DNA of 39,133 nucleotides from CAZWDO01 sp964632485 [NCBI: uncultured bacterium] (GCA_964632485.1 CAZWDO010000029.1:1-39133), one strand, 5' to 3'; positions 1 through 8,034 are shown, numbered from the stretch's first letter. The notes: a model not told the origin generated them from the sequence alone. Numbers and translations: made by a program.

Positions 1-1
1 G

Positions 2-115
2 GCGAGTATGCGCATACCGTTTGATGAATTGTGGAAATCGGTGATTGATGCCAATGAGGTTTGGTATCGTGGGCGGCGAAACGGACGCATGAAGTCGGTA
101 TGGAAGTCTGCATAA
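2..115 (+). CDS. C-terminal fragment of an unidentified protein
   Basis: An open frame enters from the left edge and stops at TAA 113-115, giving 37 residues ending in GRMKSVWKSA. It is basic and Trp-rich with no recognisable motif, so I assign no function. The stop lies 22 bases before the ATG of the sigma-54 activator on the same strand, and that gene has its own AAGGAGA ribosome binding site in the gap, so the two probably share a transcript. The high GC content matches the following gene. Confidence 0.5.
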   Translation, partial: ASMRIPFDELWKSVIDANEVWYRGRRNGRMKSVWKSA

Positions 116-137
116 CCATAACCTGCAAGGAGAGCTG

Positions 138-1970
138 ATGGAAATAGAAAAGGAGTTGCGCGCATTTGGCGACCGGTTGCGGCGGTTGGTTCAATCGCGG
201 TGTTTGGCCAGCGAACTATCAGACGGCGGGTGGGTGTTGACCGATAGCGAGGGGCGCGTGGTGGAGGTGATTGCGGATCCGGAGCGGTTATTTGCGTCGA
301 TTGAAGGATTAACGGCGGAAGCGGTTGCCGCCAATGGTGTGGTTGCGGCCTTGCAAGACCATGTCCCTCGAGAAATTACGGTAAAGCCGGGCGCGTGGGG
401 GAGTGAAGTGTCGGCGTATCGGACGTTGGGTATCCCGCTTGCCGACGAGCTGGGCGCGACGGCGGGATGCGTGGGTATCTGGCTATCCGCCGCGAATGCG
501 GAACCGTGGGATATGGATTCGCTTGCGGAATGTTTGATAGCATTATGGGCGGCGACCATGGGAGGGCGGGGCGCTGAGCCGGAGCGGGTGTTAGAACCGG
601 ATCCGTCCTCCGCGGGGCGACCGTCGACGGCGCGCGAGCGAGAGATGGAGCAACGGCTGAGCGAGCTTGAGGAACTCAATCGCGTGATGGCGACTCGGCT
701 GAAGGTCAATCGGGAGATTATCGACAAGGATCCGGAAGGGTTGTTGTTTTTTGATCGGGATCGGCGTATTGTCAACATGAATCGCGAGGCTTCGGAGATG
801 CTGGGAGTGGATCGCTCGGCTTCCGTAGGACGCTCCGCGAGTGAGGTTATGAGCCTGGAACCGGATTTGGATTGGCTGTTGTCGCATCAGCAGACGCTTC
901 AGGCGGTTCGGATGCGGCGCGCGGATGGCGAGATTGATGTGGTGGCTCACGCTATGCAATTGTCAAGCGAGGAGGATCGAAACCGGGGGTATGTTTTGCG
1001 ATTGTACGACGAGCTGTTTTTGCGGCGGATGATGAATAGCCGCCCCCAGCCGGGGACGCGTTATACCTTGTACGATCTCCATGGATTGGATTCGCGGATG
1101 GTGGCGCGAATTCGTCGCGCGGCGGATTCGGACTTGAATATTTTGATCACGGGGGAGACGGGAACGGGCAAAGAAGTACTGGCGCAATCGATCCATAATT
1201 TAATCGCGGAACAGCGGCGGCCGTTCGTCGCGGTCAATTGCGCGGCGATCGCGCCAGGTTTGATCGAGTCGGAACTGTTCGGTTATGATGCCGGCAGTTT
1301 CACCGGAGCGTCGAAAAGCGGTCATCGGGGCTATTTCGAGCAGGCCCATGGCGGGACCTTATTTCTCGACGAGATTGCCGAATTGAGCGTCGACCTTCAG
1401 TCGAAGCTTTTGAGGGCGATCCAGGAGCGGAAAATCCGCCGGGTCGGGGGCAGTGAAAGCCTGCCAATCAAGGTGCGATTGATTTGCGCCACCAATCGCT
1501 TTTCCACCGAAGTCGAGTCCAGATCGCGCGGATTCCGCGCCGATTTGTTTCACCGGCTCAATGAGATTCATTTTCATTTGCCATCTCTGCGGGAACGTCC
1601 CCGACTGATTTTGAAACTGGTGGACCATTTTTCCCGGTTATATCGGCCGACGACAGGTATCCGATTGAGCGCCAAGGCGCGGCGGCTGTTGGAGAACCAT
1701 TCCTGGCCGGGCAATATCCGGGAACTGGAGAAAGTGATTAAGGTGGCCATGACCATGACGGATAAAGAGCTTATCGGCGGGAATGAGATCGAGTCTCTGC
1801 TGGAGAGCGGCGATGTGGAATTTGTCTTTCAGCTTCGCGAAGAATTGTCTCTGGAGGAGCTAAAGGATCGCTATATCCATTATTGCCTGCGCTATCATAG
1901 CGGGAACCGGCAGCGAACGGCGGAACAACTGGGAATCGACCGGAAAACGCTATATAACCGCCGTCGGTAA
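138..1970 (+). CDS. Sigma-54-dependent transcriptional activator with GAF-like and PAS domains
   Basis: A bacterial enhancer-binding protein of 610 residues that would hydrolyse ATP to open sigma-54 promoters. Residues ~45-145 resemble the GAF-like sensory region of AcoR-type activators. A helical linker and a PAS domain follow (~165-305; IVNMNREASEMLG). The AAA+ domain (~312-545) has Walker A GETGTGKE near residue 338, ESELFGYDAGSFTGA, Walker B TLFLDEI and the usual R-finger region (FRADLFHRL). A Fis-type helix-turn-helix closes the protein (GNRQRTAEQLGIDRKTLYN), ending abruptly right after the recognition helix. There is no receiver domain, so control is probably by ligand or PAS signal. 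The start is set by AAGGAGA at 127-133. Oddities: the sigma-54-contacting loop reads GSFTGA instead of GAFTGA, and the gene is GC-rich compared with the rest of the window. Target genes are not evident here. Confidence 0.93.
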   Translation: MEIEKELRAFGDRLRRLVQSRCLASELSDGGWVLTDSEGRVVEVIADPERLFASIEGLTAEAVAANGVVAALQDHVPREITVKPGAWGSEVSAYRTLGIPLADELGATAGCVGIWLSAANAEPWDMDSLAECLIALWAATMGGRGAEPERVLEPDPSSAGRPSTAREREMEQRLSELEELNRVMATRLKVNREIIDKDPEGLLFFDRDRRIVNMNREASEMLGVDRSASVGRSASEVMSLEPDLDWLLSHQQTLQAVRMRRADGEIDVVAHAMQLSSEEDRNRGYVLRLYDELFLRRMMNSRPQPGTRYTLYDLHGLDSRMVARIRRAADSDLNILITGETGTGKEVLAQSIHNLIAEQRRPFVAVNCAAIAPGLIESELFGYDAGSFTGASKSGHRGYFEQAHGGTLFLDEIAELSVDLQSKLLRAIQERKIRRVGGSESLPIKVRLICATNRFSTEVESRSRGFRADLFHRLNEIHFHLPSLRERPRLILKLVDHFSRLYRPTTGIRLSAKARRLLENHSWPGNIRELEKVIKVAMTMTDKELIGGNEIESLLESGDVEFVFQLREELSLEELKDRYIHYCLRYHSGNRQRTAEQLGIDRKTLYNRRR

Positions 1971-2214
1971 GACTCGGGAAAGCGCGCAAGTAGCGGATAG
2001 ATGGGGGATAACTTGCGGATCGTCCCCTGAGATGTCGGGAGAGAGGGAGTTAACCCGCAACCGGGGCGCTGGCGGGAAGCCGCCAAATAGTTGCCATAGA
2101 CAAACGATTTGGAAAAAATTCCCTTTTTTTTCATGGCATAAATTTTTGATTTGTCAGTGGGGGAAAAGGGGTATCATCCACTAACAACTTCCCCGCCCAG
2201 ACGAAGTGAAGTCG

Positions 2215-2238
2215 TTATGGTATTATGGCATTATGGTA
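2215..2238. repeat. Three tandem 8-base units TTATGG(T/C)A
   Basis: TTATGGTA, TTATGGCA and TTATGGTA stand head to tail. Too short to be a CRISPR or a classical satellite; perhaps slippage or a protein-binding tract. Confidence 0.6.
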
Positions 2239-2275
2239 GTGGCTTTCTTCGACGGAACTTTGTAGCGCGTTCTTT

Positions 2276-2293
2276 CCGGGCGTTACGCTCCGG
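2276..2293. repeat. GC-rich hairpin (inverted repeat)
   Basis: CCGGGCG, loop TTA, then CGC-T-CCGG can fold into a 7-bp stem with one bulged T. No U-run follows on either strand, so it is not a standard terminator. It may be a REP-like element or processing site. Confidence 0.4.
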
Positions 2294-2355
2294 GTAAAAA
2301 TTCGGAAGGCGAATAGTATTTCCATACTTGTTGTAGATAGAATTTAATTTATTTC

Positions 2356-2384
2356 TTGACAGGGGATATAAAGTATATTATTGT
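2356..2384 (+). promoter_or_regulatory. Sigma-70-like promoter upstream of the sorting-domain remnant
   Basis: A perfect -35 TTGACA (2356-2361) lies 17 bases before TATTGT (2379-2384), with TATATT just downstream as an alternative -10. It would transcribe into the T9SS remnant and perhaps the genes at 3059 and 3533. This is based on consensus matching only. Confidence 0.45.
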
Positions 2385-2458
2385 ATATTGAGTATTTGAA
2401 CTTAAACTGCCATTTTGCCGTTTCAATTTTGAGTTTGAGCGATTAGAATCATCCATCC

Positions 2459-3024
2459 ATGAGAGGGCCTTATCTGATGGCGCGCGCGCTTTTTTCTACT
2501 ATCTTTCAGCAAAGCTCCAGCGGAATCCATTTTCACGGAGAGGTCGAGGATGATGAGGCGCTATATTTTCAAACGGTGGCATTGAATATGGTTTTGGACA
2601 ATCTTGATTTGTGGAATATTGCTACTACTGGTATTGATTTTTCATATCCGTTTGAGTTTTGTAAATTCGATCTCTTCCAAAATCGTCCCAACCCGATTTC
2701 ATTAACGACGGAAATTCAATTTTATTTGGGAAAGCCTTGTTTCACTCGTTTGGTTGTATGCAATTTGCTGGGTGAAATTATGGCCTCCCTGGTCAACACC
2801 CGTCTGTCGGCCGGCGAGTATTCAATAACATTTGATTCAGCGATTTACCCGGCGGCATCTATTTTTGCGATTTAATGGTCGCTAATCAGAGATGTGTAGG
2901 CAAAATGCGTGTGGAGATAATTGATTTTGCCTGCCCCGCTTTTTTTATTCTGGGTATTGATATCAATGGGACGCATGACCTGGGGCAATTGAAACAAGCT
3001 GGTTTTTGGAATCTTGTTATTTGA
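2459..3024 (+). pseudogene. Frameshifted remnant of a T9SS-secreted protein (type A sorting domain)
   Basis: The frame from ATG 2459 to TAA 2875 (138 codons) has an unrecognisable N-terminal part, then from about residue 70 a clear match to the T9SS type A C-terminal sorting domain: FDLFQNRPNPIS, then LVVCNLLGEIMASLVN and LSAGEYSITFDS, against the family pattern of QNYPNPFNP, VYNLLGQEVATLV and AG-H-V-FDAS-LPSGIYFY. Right after FDS the match leaves this frame and resumes at 2842 in the -1 frame (DLPGGIYFCDLMVAN, then GKM), which runs to TGA 3022-3024. One base lost near 2840-2842 explains this. The protein lacks a signal peptide and any cargo domain. I read it as the decayed 3' end of a secreted-protein gene. 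A sequencing error could also give the frameshift, but not the missing N-terminus. Confidence 0.7.
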
Positions 3025-3058
3025 CGTCGGTAGGAATTAGTGAAAGGAGAAAAATGGA

Positions 3059-3463
3059 ATGAAATGGAAATATGCCCTGGGATGGATACCCCTTGTCATT
3101 ATTGCGATTGCTAATGGCGTTTTTCGTCAAATCTTTTTTCAGCAATCCCTTGGGGAGTTGCGCGCCCATCAACTTTCAACAGCTATTGGCATTATCCTTT
3201 TTGGAATATATATAGATTGGTTAATGCGTCGCTGGAACCCGGAATCATTGAAGGATACTATTCGTATCGGCGGACTCTGGATGATGTTGACTATACTTTT
3301 CGAATTCAGTCTGGGGCGGTTGGTTTTGGAACTCGATTGGTCTGTTTTACTGCATGACTATAATTTGCTTGCTGGAAGGGTTTGGGTTCTGGTGATCATC
3401 TGGGTTGCCGTGGCGCCTTCTGTTTTTTTTCTGACAGGGAAAAAAAACACTACTGTCAGATAA
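3059..3463 (+). CDS. Small four-helix integral membrane protein, function unknown
   Basis: A 134-residue very hydrophobic protein with about four membrane segments: residues ~5-22 (GWIPLVIIAIANGVF), ~40-57, ~70-90 and ~107-127. The motif ELRAHQLSTA after the first helix resembles small uncharacterised membrane proteins found singly in many bacteria. No catalytic residues stand out. AAGGAGA at 3044-3050 sets the ATG at 3059; the ATG at 3054 would stop at once. It lies 69 bases before the exported OB-fold protein on the same strand, so the two may form an operon. Confidence 0.7.
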   Translation: MKWKYALGWIPLVIIAIANGVFRQIFFQQSLGELRAHQLSTAIGIILFGIYIDWLMRRWNPESLKDTIRIGGLWMMLTILFEFSLGRLVLELDWSVLLHDYNLLAGRVWVLVIIWVAVAPSVFFLTGKKNTTVR

Positions 3464-3532
3464 TGCCGGCTTATTGATCCGCCACATCCAAGTCTGCTGC
3501 CAATCCAATGTAAAGTTCATCAAGGAGAAAAA

Positions 3533-4093
3533 ATGAACAAAATCGCAAAAAAAATCCTGGTGTTTATGTCTGCTTTGATTATTTTTCAAGCGAGCGCCTG
3601 TTATGCTCAATCAAAAGAATCGGTATTGAAGGTTTCATTGGATAGCCTGGTGGCTGGGATCGAGCACTATGTCGAAAAATCCGTTGTTGTCGAGGGAATT
3701 GTCATCCATGTTTGCGGTGTGGACGGAAAAAAAATAAAATTGAAAGGTGATTCCGGCGCCGTGATAAAGATTGTGCCGGACGAAATCCTGGGAGTGTTTG
3801 ATGGCTCATTGAAAGATAAGAAGATCAGAGTGTGGGGAATTGCAGGGGAAAAACGAATCGATAGCGCTTATATCGATAGTTTGCAGGCGCTGCGGAAGCC
3901 GGTTTGTCATGTTGATCATCAGACCTGTAAAAGTGAGAGTTGGCGAGAAAAACTCGAAAAGGAAGGTGTTCTTGATCAAAAAATGCTGGAAGCCGCCAGC
4001 GCCATGCGGGAAAAGGTTGCGAAAAGCGACAAGGGGTATTACTCGCGAATATCGATCCTGGCATCAAAAATTGAAGAGATTCCACCTGATTGA
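3533..4093 (+). CDS. Exported OB-fold-like protein with conserved cysteines
   Basis: A 186-residue secreted protein. Residues 1-25 form a signal peptide ending ...ACYAQ, probably cut after YAQ or AYA-like. Residues ~45-110 (VVVEGIVIHVCGVDGKKIKL, then AVIKIVPDE) resemble the periplasmic OB-fold (BOF/DUF4920-like) family common in Bacteroidota, whose members carry V-EG---H-C--GGKK. A second Cys pair follows (VCHVDHQTC, ~residues 123-131), then a charged helical tail. His and Cys suggest metal binding or a disulfide, which is inference. AAGGAG lies 6 bases before the ATG. The gene ends 6 bases from the convergent ABC ATPase gene. Confidence 0.65.
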   Translation: MNKIAKKILVFMSALIIFQASACYAQSKESVLKVSLDSLVAGIEHYVEKSVVVEGIVIHVCGVDGKKIKLKGDSGAVIKIVPDEILGVFDGSLKDKKIRVWGIAGEKRIDSAYIDSLQALRKPVCHVDHQTCKSESWREKLEKEGVLDQKMLEAASAMREKVAKSDKGYYSRISILASKIEEIPPD

Positions 4094-4099
4094 ATCCGA

Positions 4100-4813
4100 T
4101 CAGCCACGTGGATCAGAGGAGTCAGTTGCCTGGAATGTCTCACTTTCTATCATCTGGATGAGCTGATCTAAGTGAAAACTGTGATCGACCTTGAAAACAG
4201 TATAATGATTCAGCCGTTTATCCCTGAAATAGTAAAGCTGGTTGGCGAACAACGAAATATCTTCAAGAGTATGGGTGACCAGGATACTGGTTAAATTCTG
4301 ATAGCGTTCTTGTAAAAAATGGCCAATCCGTACTTTGGTTTTAAAATCGATGGAGCGGAACGGTTCATCCCAGAAAACTACATCGGGGTGTTGCAGCATC
4401 GCGCGAATAATTGCCACTTTATGCCGCATTCCGCCGGAGAGTTGAAATGGATAGAGGCCCAAGCTTGCCTGCAACTCCAACAGGTTCAACCATGCTTCCA
4501 TTTCCTCCAGCGACGCGGAGGAAGGCTTTTGTTTGGTCAGACGAAAGGGATATAGGATGTTTTCCCGGACTGTCATATACGAAAATAAGCCTGCATCCTG
4601 AAATACGATCCCTTTTCGCCGGCTGTTAACCTGATAACGGCCTTGGTAACGCGGGTCCAGTTCCATCAGTATCCGTAACAATGTGCTTTTCCCGGCGCCG
4701 GAAGGGGCGAAAAGGCACATCTTGTCCCGGGGGTTCAAATGAAATGAAAGCTGGTCAATAACCGCAGGTCCATCAGGTGTGTATCGTTTGCTTAACTGTT
4801 CGATATGAATCAT
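4100..4813 (-). CDS. ABC importer ATP-binding protein (NitT/TauT type)
   Basis: A 237-residue nucleotide-binding subunit that would drive uptake through the permease encoded just upstream. Motifs: Walker A APSGAGKST (~residues 40-48), Q-loop GIVFQDAGLF, signature LSGGMRHKV, Walker B VVFWDEPF and H-loop VTHTLED. LSGGMR and the WDEPF wording match the SsuB/TauB/NrtD group. The ATG at 4813 overlaps the permease stop by 4 bases (ATGA), so translation is coupled. A C-terminal tail of ~35 residues carries no known domain. The substrate cannot be deduced from sequence. Confidence 0.9.
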   Translation of the reverse strand: MIHIEQLSKRYTPDGPAVIDQLSFHLNPRDKMCLFAPSGAGKSTLLRILMELDPRYQGRYQVNSRRKGIVFQDAGLFSYMTVRENILYPFRLTKQKPSSASLEEMEAWLNLLELQASLGLYPFQLSGGMRHKVAIIRAMLQHPDVVFWDEPFRSIDFKTKVRIGHFLQERYQNLTSILVTHTLEDISLFANQLYYFRDKRLNHYTVFKVDHSFHLDQLIQMIESETFQATDSSDPRG

Positions 4814-5580
4814 GGTTGGTCCGGAAGCAGGTATTTTTCAAAAAAAATTACAAATAAAAATTGACCGATGACCTGGATAATCAATGCCAATACCAATAGC
4901 GCGGATAGATAGAAAAATACGGCATTCATGTCGAAATAAATTTTGGATAGATTCAACAGATAACCCAGGCCGTTTTCCGAGGCGATAAATTCCCCCAGTA
5001 CCACGACCTTGAAGGCTTGTCCGATACCCAAGGTAAAATTGCTGCGCAGGGCGGGTATCAAGGCGGGAATGTAGAGATCGCGGATCAGGTCGCGTGTCGT
5101 TCCGCCAAATCCCAGAATTACGTTTTCCATTACGGAATTTTTTTTAAGAAGGGTGTTGGTTGTGTTGATTGTCATTAATGGTAATGCCATGGCGACAATC
5201 AGCGCGATCGGAGCCGCATCCCCAATTCCGAACATGAGCATAAAAATGATTCCGACTATAGTTCCCGGTAATATTTGGAGCATTAACATAAAGGTTTCAG
5301 TAACATCCTTCAATCGGAAAAAAAATGCGATAATTCCTAAGACGCCTCCCCCGATAAAGGCGATGATGAATCCCGCCAGGGTGCGATAGAGGGTAACTGC
5401 AAGGTGGAGCATAAAATCAGAATTTAAGTAGGAATTGATTTTAGCCATGACTGACCATGGGGCGGGCAAGATATATTTCTCAAAGAAAAAAGAGGACACT
5501 GTCCATACAGCCAAAAAAATAGTCAGAGCGAAAAAGTTATTACGGATGGATGTAAAAAAAATCTTGAAATGCTTTTTCAA
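4810..5580 (-). CDS. ABC importer permease (NitT/TauT type, BPD_transp_1)
   Basis: A 256-residue inner-membrane permease with about six helices and the cytoplasmic EAA-like coupling loop near GFGGTTRDLIRDLYIPALIPAL (residues ~155-176). The N-terminal helix and ILPAPWSV are typical of the TauC/SsuC family. The start is TTG at 5580, with AGGG 7 bases upstream; no ATG is available before the first helix. It overlaps the 3' end of the binding-protein gene by 41 bases and is followed by a 4-base overlap with the ATPase gene, so the three importer parts are made from one transcript. Confidence 0.88.
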   Translation of the reverse strand: MKKHFKIFFTSIRNNFFALTIFLAVWTVSSFFFEKYILPAPWSVMAKINSYLNSDFMLHLAVTLYRTLAGFIIAFIGGGVLGIIAFFFRLKDVTETFMLMLQILPGTIVGIIFMLMFGIGDAAPIALIVAMALPLMTINTTNTLLKKNSVMENVILGFGGTTRDLIRDLYIPALIPALRSNFTLGIGQAFKVVVLGEFIASENGLGYLLNLSKIYFDMNAVFFYLSALLVLALIIQVIGQFLFVIFFEKYLLPDQP

Positions 5581-6451
5581 GAGGTATCCCTAATGTCTGG
5601 TAATATGTTTCAATGTGTGTCTTTAAGGCTTGTCCTGTCAGCAGTTGAAATTGAACACGGCCTAAGATTTCGGATGCATGGGGAAAAGGAATCGGGAATT
5701 TGTTGGATTGAAGCATACGAAGCCCTGCTAATGTGTCGTGTTGTATTGATTGGATTTGTTGATTGGCCATATTCAACAATGCGGCGATTTCGTCCGGGTG
5801 AGTCTCAGTCCAACGGCTCAGCGCGAAGAGACAAAGCTGCGGGTATCCCTGCGTTGCGCCCGTCGCTTTGTTCCAAAGCGAATCAAATGAGTTTCCAATA
5901 TATAAATAGGGAATATCGGCCAGTTGTGAAATGAATGGTTCGGGCAGCGCCGCAATGAGGGCCTTTTTTTGTTTCAGTAGTTCTGCCGTAGCGGGTAAGG
6001 GTGAATATTTGACTTTTACGTCTTTCCCATATACCAACCCTTGTTTTTCAATTAAAAAACGCGCGACTTCCTCGATAGGTGAATCGCTGAAAGGGACGTA
6101 GATCGTTTGATTTTTTAATTGTTGGATGCGCTGTATCGTAATATCAACTCCCACCCACCAGGTTAAACCCGAAACCAGCGATGCCAGTATACGAATGGGA
6201 ACCCCCTGTTCGTACAGGCGTTTACCGACGGAAAGCCCGGTCAGGATCAGTACATCAGCTTGATGGATGAAACGGGCATGAGCCTGAGAATGATTGATGA
6301 ATACGGATACCTGCGTTTCAGGCAACAGCGAGTCAGCGGCCAATAACGGCAGACTCCCCGGGGATGCGGGGACTAGTATCAATGTGTTTGCTTTGCTGCC
6401 CATTGACAGGCATAATCCTATTAAAAAATAAACCAAACGGCGTGTGAGCAT
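5540..6451 (-). CDS. Periplasmic substrate-binding protein of the ABC importer (NMT1/SsuA-like)
   Basis: A 303-residue protein with a signal peptide (residues 1-21, ending ...GSKA). The body resembles NitT/TauT substrate-binding proteins: LVPASPGSLPLLAADSLLP, a call on ILTGLSVGKRLYEQGVPI and a second lobe containing TIYVPFSDSPIEEVARFL. There is no lipobox Cys, so it is soluble or held by its uncut signal. It starts at ATG 6451 with AAAGGG just upstream and follows the transglutaminase gene after 8 bases. Members of this family bind alkanesulfonates, nitrate, thiamine precursors or aromatic compounds; the ligand here is open. Confidence 0.82.
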   Translation of the reverse strand: MLTRRLVYFLIGLCLSMGSKANTLILVPASPGSLPLLAADSLLPETQVSVFINHSQAHARFIHQADVLILTGLSVGKRLYEQGVPIRILASLVSGLTWWVGVDITIQRIQQLKNQTIYVPFSDSPIEEVARFLIEKQGLVYGKDVKVKYSPLPATAELLKQKKALIAALPEPFISQLADIPYLYIGNSFDSLWNKATGATQGYPQLCLFALSRWTETHPDEIAALLNMANQQIQSIQHDTLAGLRMLQSNKFPIPFPHASEILGRVQFQLLTGQALKTHIETYYQTLGIPLEKAFQDFFYIHP

Positions 6452-6459
6452 TTTTCCCT

Positions 6460-7911
6460 TTACTTTGAATTGCCAGGTTCAGATAATTCAATGCGTTTTA
6501 CCGAGTAATCCCAGTCCCATTGGTCGAAATAGAGGTTCCCGGCCCGTGATTCAACTTCGCCGCGTTGAAAATCGACGGTTTCCGATCGGAAAAATATTTT
6601 TGCCGGATAAAGGGGGGCGCTGAATTCATGGTTGATTACCAAGCGATAGCTGTCGATATTGCCAAAATTAAACCATTTCTCTGCATCCGTTTTTTCGTCG
6701 GCCATATACCCCTGATCCGGGTCCACTGGCAGCCAGCCATAGGGAGGTAAGTATATTTGGGCCCAATCGTGCATCCCATGGTAAACCGCATCGCTGGTAA
6801 ATCCTGATTCCCAACGGGCCGGTATGCCATTATATCGGCAAAGGGTAATGAAGAGCATGGCTTTCATGCCGCAATCACCCCAACCATGCGCGAGTATGTA
6901 GCCCGGAATATCGGTGTGAGTACTGTATTCCCGCGCGGAAGCCCATATAACGTTATCGCTGATCCAGCGAAATATTTTTTTGGCTTTCAAATATAAATTG
7001 GATTCTTTGCCGATAATTTTAGACGAAAGCGCGCAAATATTCGGGGTGAATTGGATATGCGGCGCGCGTTCGCATAAATACTGCGCTTTGATTGAATCGT
7101 CGATGCGTGTGGGATCGATTTTATTCGGATCAATGATTTGATACTGGCCAAACGATGTGTATTGAAATGTCACTGAAAAAGTGACTGCTTCATTTGCTTT
7201 CGATACTTTTTCCATATAAACAGTACGAGGGGAGCGCTGCTGATCGGCAATAATCACTTGTTTAGGATCACTCTGGACTAAACAGATATCTTTTTGGCGA
7301 TCCGTTTCCTGAGGGTAAGGTAGCCAGGCGCGCGCAATTTCCCCAGTCGGAACTTCTCCGGGTTTAATACTTAGTGTATAAACTACTTCGAAGCGCTGAG
7401 GGTCTTGTAAGGGATTTCCAGTACGGCTAAATCCGGCGATGATGGCTTGCCGATTGGGTCTCAGAGTGTCATCCATCAGATTCAATTCAGGTTTTAACTT
7501 CTGTTTACGCATTTTGGCTTCAGAGTTCACCCGGAATAGATTCTGAACCGCATTGTTGAAATATTTCTTCTCGCCGTCAATTATCATGAATTCCAGACTA
7601 CCGGCTTTTTCCCATTTCTCAAAATCCTGGGGAGTAATTGTGGGATCAATTTGCAGCGCTTGTTTAAACGCTTTTTCGGGGGGCAGCCGAAAATCCAGGG
7701 CGATCCTCCGCATCCGATCTTTTTCAAATTCAAGCTCACTTTTTTGAGAATAAGATAATTCTGATTCATTCTGCAATAATTGGGCAATCTGTAAATGGGC
7801 TTCACGAAAGTGTCCCTGATCAATTAACTTACGAACCTCTTGAATATCGGCATTGATATTAAACGCTGAAGTTAAGATAATCAGCCATATAAATCGGAAA
7901 AAATACCGCAT
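6460..7911 (-). CDS. Exported transglutaminase-like (cysteine protease fold) protein
   Basis: A 483-residue protein with a signal peptide (1-21). Residues ~22-130 look helical. A beta-rich middle follows, then a transglutaminase core at ~310-400 with the full triad: Cys in GWGDCGMKAM (~347), His in MHDWAQIYL (~380) and Asp in LPVDPDQGY (~397). Bacterial members of this fold cleave or cross-link peptide bonds, often in periplasmic proteins or peptides. It is the first gene of the importer operon (AAAAGGAG lies 7 bases before the ATG; a promoter is at 7981-8009), so its product may generate or process what the transporter takes up. That link is inference. Confidence 0.85.
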   Translation of the reverse strand: MRYFFRFIWLIILTSAFNINADIQEVRKLIDQGHFREAHLQIAQLLQNESELSYSQKSELEFEKDRMRRIALDFRLPPEKAFKQALQIDPTITPQDFEKWEKAGSLEFMIIDGEKKYFNNAVQNLFRVNSEAKMRKQKLKPELNLMDDTLRPNRQAIIAGFSRTGNPLQDPQRFEVVYTLSIKPGEVPTGEIARAWLPYPQETDRQKDICLVQSDPKQVIIADQQRSPRTVYMEKVSKANEAVTFSVTFQYTSFGQYQIIDPNKIDPTRIDDSIKAQYLCERAPHIQFTPNICALSSKIIGKESNLYLKAKKIFRWISDNVIWASAREYSTHTDIPGYILAHGWGDCGMKAMLFITLCRYNGIPARWESGFTSDAVYHGMHDWAQIYLPPYGWLPVDPDQGYMADEKTDAEKWFNFGNIDSYRLVINHEFSAPLYPAKIFFRSETVDFQRGEVESRAGNLYFDQWDWDYSVKRIELSEPGNSK

Positions 7912-7980
7912 AGTCAGCTCCTTTTATAATGGATCATCAATGAATTTTAGTCAAAAACGTTTCGCCGTACGATTTGCTTT

Positions 7981-8009
7981 AAAATATTAAATAAAACAAT
8001 AAAAATCAA
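7981..8009 (-). promoter_or_regulatory. Sigma-70-like promoter of the transglutaminase-ABC operon
   Basis: On the minus strand TTGATT (8009-8004) is followed after 17 bases by TATTTT (7986-7981), giving a ~60-base leader before ATG 7911. The -35 box lies inside the left arm of the inverted repeat 8001-8034. Consensus match only. Confidence 0.45.
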
Positions 8010-8034
8010 GTCATTTGTTTTTTTGTTGATTTTT
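8001..8034. repeat. Inverted repeat between divergent operons
   Basis: AAAAATCAA (8001-8009) and TTGATTTTT (8026-8034) form perfect 9-base arms around a 16-base spacer. Each arm contains a TTGATT -35-like box pointing outward, one to the transglutaminase operon and one to the CHASE4-exporter operon. The rightward -10 (TAGCTT, 8049-8054, spacing 17) is poor. This could be a shared operator. Confidence 0.45.

Larger units (their letters stand above)
1971..2458. other. Intergenic region with short repeats and a promoter, no gene seen
   Basis: About 490 bases without a convincing gene. Composition falls from GC-rich (to ~2100) to AT-rich. It holds an 8-base tandem repeat (2215-2238), a small hairpin (2276-2293) and a sigma-70-like promoter (2356-2384). 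I see no tRNA, no clear U-tract terminator behind the sigma-54 activator, and no homology-bearing short frame. Confidence 0.6.

Noticed and set aside
191-778. Open frame of 195 codons on the minus strand
   Set aside because: It lies opposite the sigma-54 activator in GC-rich DNA, is Ser/Arg-rich and has no motif; a shadow frame.
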